Positions 5,862 through 7,912 of a DNA stretch of 7,912 bases are shown here, one piece after another. The first letter of the stretch is position 1; each line of letters begins with the position of its first letter. The DNA lies in assembly GCA_902470835.1 (NCBI GenBank), contig CABRHR010000097.1, positions 1 through 7,912 on the forward strand. The letters run 5' to 3'. Made by a program: the position numbers and the translations under genes. The notes below the pieces were generated by a model. The model did not search any database, had not been told where the DNA came from, and was given only the letters and a program-made list of their open reading frames with translations. This DNA is from an uncultured Collinsella sp. (GTDB lineage Bacteria > Actinomycetota > Coriobacteriia > Coriobacteriales > Coriobacteriaceae).

Positions 5862-6587
5862 ATGACGGTCTATGTGACGGGCGATATTCATGGCGGCCTC
5901 GACATGCAAAAGCTGCGCGATTGGGAGCTTGGGGATAGCCTGACGAGCGACGACTATCTCATCGTCGCGGGCGACTTTGGCTTTCCGTGGGATTTCTCTG
6001 CCGAGGAATGCGCCGATATCGCTTGGCTGGAGTCGCGCCCCTATACGTTGCTGTTCGTCGACGGCAACCACGAACGTTTCGATCACTGGGCGGAGCGACC
6101 CATGGAGCTGTGGCACGGAGGACTGACGCAGCGCCTGTCGGATACCTCTCCCATACGGCGCCTGACGCGTGGCGAGATTTTTGAGCTCGACGGCTCAACG
6201 GTCTTTACCATGGGCGGCGCCACGAGCGTGGACAAGGAATACCGCATACCGTATTCCAGCTGGTGGCCGCAGGAGCTTCCGGACGAGCGCAACTTTGAGG
6301 AGGCGCGGACAAAGCTTGACAGTGTGGACTGGAAGATCGACTACGTGATCACCCATACCTGCTCCACGCGCATGCTCTCGCCGACGCTCTATCCGACGCC
6401 CGGCTGGAATTATCCCGCCGTTGATCGGCTTACGGCATTTTTCGATGAGCTGGAAGACCGCTTGGATTACAAGCGCTGGTACTACGGGCATTTTCATCGG
6501 GATGCCAACCCGGCCGAGCGCCATACCGTGCTCTACGACTGCATCGTTCGCCTGGGCGACGAGCTCCAGCCCTGGGATGTCGTGTAG
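5862..6587 (+). CDS. Calcineurin-like metallophosphoesterase
   Basis: This 241-residue protein has the full set of calcineurin-like metal ligands: D8 and H10 in GDIHG, D38 in GDFG, N69 in GNHE, H165 in VITHTCS, and H210 and H212 in GHFH. Such enzymes use two metal ions to hydrolyse phosphomono- or phosphodiesters. The tryptophan-rich middle (YSSWWPQELP) and the short C-terminus are typical of small cytoplasmic members that lack a signal peptide. The substrate is unknown. I choose ATG 5862, where the protein opens MTVYVTGDIHG directly into the first strand. An in-frame ATG at 5826 would add 12 residues but has no ribosome binding site, while AGGGA (5845-5849) lies 12 nt before 5862. The gene is convergent with the GluQRS gene, with only 52 nt between the stop codons. 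Confidence 0.92.
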   Translation: MTVYVTGDIHGGLDMQKLRDWELGDSLTSDDYLIVAGDFGFPWDFSAEECADIAWLESRPYTLLFVDGNHERFDHWAERPMELWHGGLTQRLSDTSPIRRLTRGEIFELDGSTVFTMGGATSVDKEYRIPYSSWWPQELPDERNFEEARTKLDSVDWKIDYVITHTCSTRMLSPTLYPTPGWNYPAVDRLTAFFDELEDRLDYKRWYYGHFHRDANPAERHTVLYDCIVRLGDELQPWDVV

Positions 6588-6639
6588 GGGCGCGGACGAA
6601 TGAGCTTCGTGGCGAACCAAAACCGATTTGTTAAGGGAT

Positions 6640-6807
6640 TTACTCCCAAGCCGGCTTGCGCTCGAGCAACGTTTTCGCAGCTTCAGGCGTGGGAGAGTCA
6701 AGTATTTCGCAGAACGCATCGAACCCCTCTGGCGAAAGATGGGTTGTTGATACTTTGACAATGTCGCTATCGAGGTGCTCGTCAAGGTGGGCTGCCGTCT
6801 GTTGCAT
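6640..6807 (-). CDS. DUF1778 (TacA-like) antitoxin C-terminal fragment, in frame with GluQRS
   Basis: Inside the GluQRS frame, ATG 6807 is preceded at 5 nt by AAAGGA (6813-6818), a strong Shine-Dalgarno sequence in an odd place. The 55 codons that follow include LSPEGFDAFCEILDSP and end LLERKPAWE. This resembles the end of DUF1778 antitoxins, the part that grips the GNAT toxin. The N-terminal ribbon-helix-helix DNA-binding half is absent, and so is any toxin gene: the next DNA is the convergent phosphoesterase. It may be made as a separate small protein, as a tail on GluQRS, or be a relic. Family assignment is by recalled consensus. Confidence 0.4.
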   Translation of the reverse strand: MQQTAAHLDEHLDSDIVKVSTTHLSPEGFDAFCEILDSPTPEAAKTLLERKPAWE

Positions 6808-7830
6808 GCCTGTCCTTTCATCCATAACGATGTTCTCGCGATGCGCGCGGATAACGTCCCAGCTAAAATGCTCGGCCAGCTGCTCGGCAGAGCGCGGCGT
6901 GGTGTCCGGTGCGATGCCCGTTTGCCCTGCGAGCCATCCCAGCAGCGCCTCGGGCGTGCCAAAGCGTGCGCGTAGCTCGCCCAGGTCCAGATCGCGGTCT
7001 CGCTTGGATAGGCGGCGGCCGTCCGGTGACATGAGCAGCGGGATGTGCGCGTAGCGCGGCGTGGGAAGTCCCAGCAGATGCTGCAGATAGATTTGGCGCG
7101 GCGTGGAGCCCAGCAGATCGCATCCGCGCACGACCTCGGTGACGCCCATGGCAGCGTCGTCGACCACCACGGCCAGCTGATAGGCAAAAACACCATCGCT
7201 GCGGCGCACCAAAAAGTCGCCGCACTCGGTGGCGAGCGCCTCGCATTGGGCACCATACGTGCGGTCCACGAATTCAATCACATCGTCTGCGAGGTCGTCG
7301 ACGGCAGGCACGCGCAGGCGCGTGGCCGGAGCGCGCAGGATGCTGCGACGGGTAACCTCCTCGGCAGAAAGGCCTCGGCAGGTGCCGCGGTAGATGGGTG
7401 TGCCGTCGCTCGCATGCGGTGCGCTCGCGGCGTGGAGTTCGGCGCGCGTGCAAAAGCAGGGATAGGTGAGGCCGGCGTCTTGCAGCTGGTGTAGGGCGTC
7501 CTCGTACAAGTCCAGGCGATCGTGCTGGTAGTAGGGGCCTTCGTCCCACTCAAGCCCCAGCCAGGCTAGGTCGTCAATCAATTGGGCGGCAAGTTCCGGG
7601 CGCTTGCAGCGATCGTCCAGGTCCTCGATGCGCAGCACGATGCTGCCGCCTTGGCTGCGGGCTGAAAGCCACGCGCACAGGCAGCTGAACACGTTGCCCA
7701 GGTGCATGCGGCCCGAGGGCGACGGGGCAAAACGGCCCACGACGGGCGCGAGGGCGGGGGCGAGCTTGCTGTTGGGCGCCGTCGACGTGGCCACAGTGGG
7801 CGTTGTTATGTTGCGTGCGTTGATATCCAT
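6640..7830 (-). CDS. gluQ: Glutamyl-Q tRNA(Asp) synthetase with antitoxin-like tail
   Basis: This is a class I synthetase core without an anticodon-binding domain. GluQRS activates glutamate and attaches it to queuosine at position 34 of tRNA(Asp). Motifs in the 396-residue frame: APSPSG followed by the HIGH-type SGRMHLGN (39-46), the zinc site C125-x-C127 with Y147-x3-C151, EVVRGCDLLGSTPRQIYL (about 232-249), and the KMSKS-type RRLSKRD (272-278). The family is usually near 300 residues. This one has about 30 extra residues at the N-terminus and, after RENIVMDE, a 55-residue tail that looks like a DUF1778 antitoxin C-terminus (next entry). ATG 7830 is the only good start but has no ribosome binding site. 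A -10-like TATACT just upstream suggests a leaderless message. Upstream context is lost at the insert edge. Confidence 0.9.
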   Translation of the reverse strand: MDINARNITTPTVATSTAPNSKLAPALAPVVGRFAPSPSGRMHLGNVFSCLCAWLSARSQGGSIVLRIEDLDDRCKRPELAAQLIDDLAWLGLEWDEGPYYQHDRLDLYEDALHQLQDAGLTYPCFCTRAELHAASAPHASDGTPIYRGTCRGLSAEEVTRRSILRAPATRLRVPAVDDLADDVIEFVDRTYGAQCEALATECGDFLVRRSDGVFAYQLAVVVDDAAMGVTEVVRGCDLLGSTPRQIYLQHLLGLPTPRYAHIPLLMSPDGRRLSKRDRDLDLGELRARFGTPEALLGWLAGQTGIAPDTTPRSAEQLAEHFSWDVIRAHRENIVMDERTGMQQTAAHLDEHLDSDIVKVSTTHLSPEGFDAFCEILDSPTPEAAKTLLERKPAWE

Positions 7831-7837
7831 GCGGACG

Positions 7838-7843
7838 AGTATA
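7838..7843 (-). promoter_or_regulatory. Candidate -10 box for leaderless GluQRS transcript
   Basis: TATACT on the minus strand ends 7 nt before the GluQRS ATG, so transcription would start at or next to the A of the start codon. The absence of any Shine-Dalgarno sequence fits this, and leaderless messages are common in actinobacteria. A -35 box would fall at the insert edge (about 7861-7866) and cannot be judged. Confidence 0.4.
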
Positions 7844-7865
7844 GCGCGGGGCGCGGTGGGGGAGA

Positions 7866-7912
7866 CTGTCTCTTATACACATCTGACGCTGCCGACGAAG
7901 AGGATAGTGTAG
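7866..7912 (+). other. Nextera i5-side sequencing adapter (not genomic)
   Basis: CTGTCTCTTATACACATCT (7866-7884) is the Tn5 mosaic end in reverse complement. It is followed by GACGCTGCCGACGA (7885-7898), an index AGAGGATA (7899-7906) and the start of the P5 oligo (7907-7912). From memory the index is the reverse complement of Nextera i5 S503. Genomic sequence ends at 7865. Confidence 0.98.

Noticed and set aside
6647..6658. 12-bp perfect palindrome CAAGCCGGCTTG near the GluQRS stop codon
   Set aside because: It lies within codons and has no T tract, so it is not a terminator; chance or codon choice is sufficient to explain it.
6195..7277. A 360-codon minus-strand frame
   Set aside because: It overlaps the GluQRS gene in another frame and the phosphoesterase on the opposite strand; its composition is the arginine- and serine-rich type produced by shifted GC-rich frames.

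Overview
The window is one bacterial insert (48-7865) flanked on both sides by Illumina Nextera/Tn5 library adapter (1-47 and 7866-7912). Both ends of the biological sequence are therefore library breakpoints, and the truncated response-regulator gene at the left is cut by fragmentation, not by evolution. The fairly GC-rich DNA, the gene types (a DUF4342 protein beside a two-component regulator, a PLD-helicase-DUF3427 protein, GluQRS) and many small decayed genes suggest a gut actinobacterium of the Coriobacteriia, possibly Collinsella. This assignment is from recall and was not tested by a search.

Layout. (1) 48-970, minus strand: a DUF4342 membrane protein followed 18 nt later by an OmpR/PhoB-type response regulator (receiver domain only), probably one transcript from a promoter near 1085-1112. 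(2) 1299-1694, plus strand: a MutT/NudG-like Nudix hydrolase with a strong ribosome binding site, ending in a well-formed intrinsic terminator. (3) 1734-4610, minus strand and convergent with it: a 958-residue phospholipase-D-like nuclease / DEAH helicase / DUF3427 protein of less GC-rich composition, perhaps an acquired defence or DNA-processing gene. (4) 4620-5536: a stretch without intact genes. It holds structured DNA, two tandem 33-bp dyads, an AAA-ATPase (DUF4143) gene with its middle deleted, a possible small remnant and a strong terminator. (5) 5537-6587, plus strand: a small two-helix membrane protein and a calcineurin-like metallophosphoesterase. (6) 6640-7830, minus strand: glutamyl-Q tRNA(Asp) synthetase, whose last 55 residues look like the C-terminal half of a DUF1778 (TacA-like) antitoxin preceded by its own Shine-Dalgarno sequence inside the synthetase gene.

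How the genes work together. Only the DUF4342/response-regulator pair looks like a functional unit. The others are separate housekeeping genes (Nudix, phosphoesterase, GluQRS) and accessory genes (helicase, ATPase remnant, antitoxin remnant). The most informative signals are the internally deleted ATPase just downstream of the paired dyads, and the synthetase-antitoxin tail. I did not find a complete new multi-gene system.
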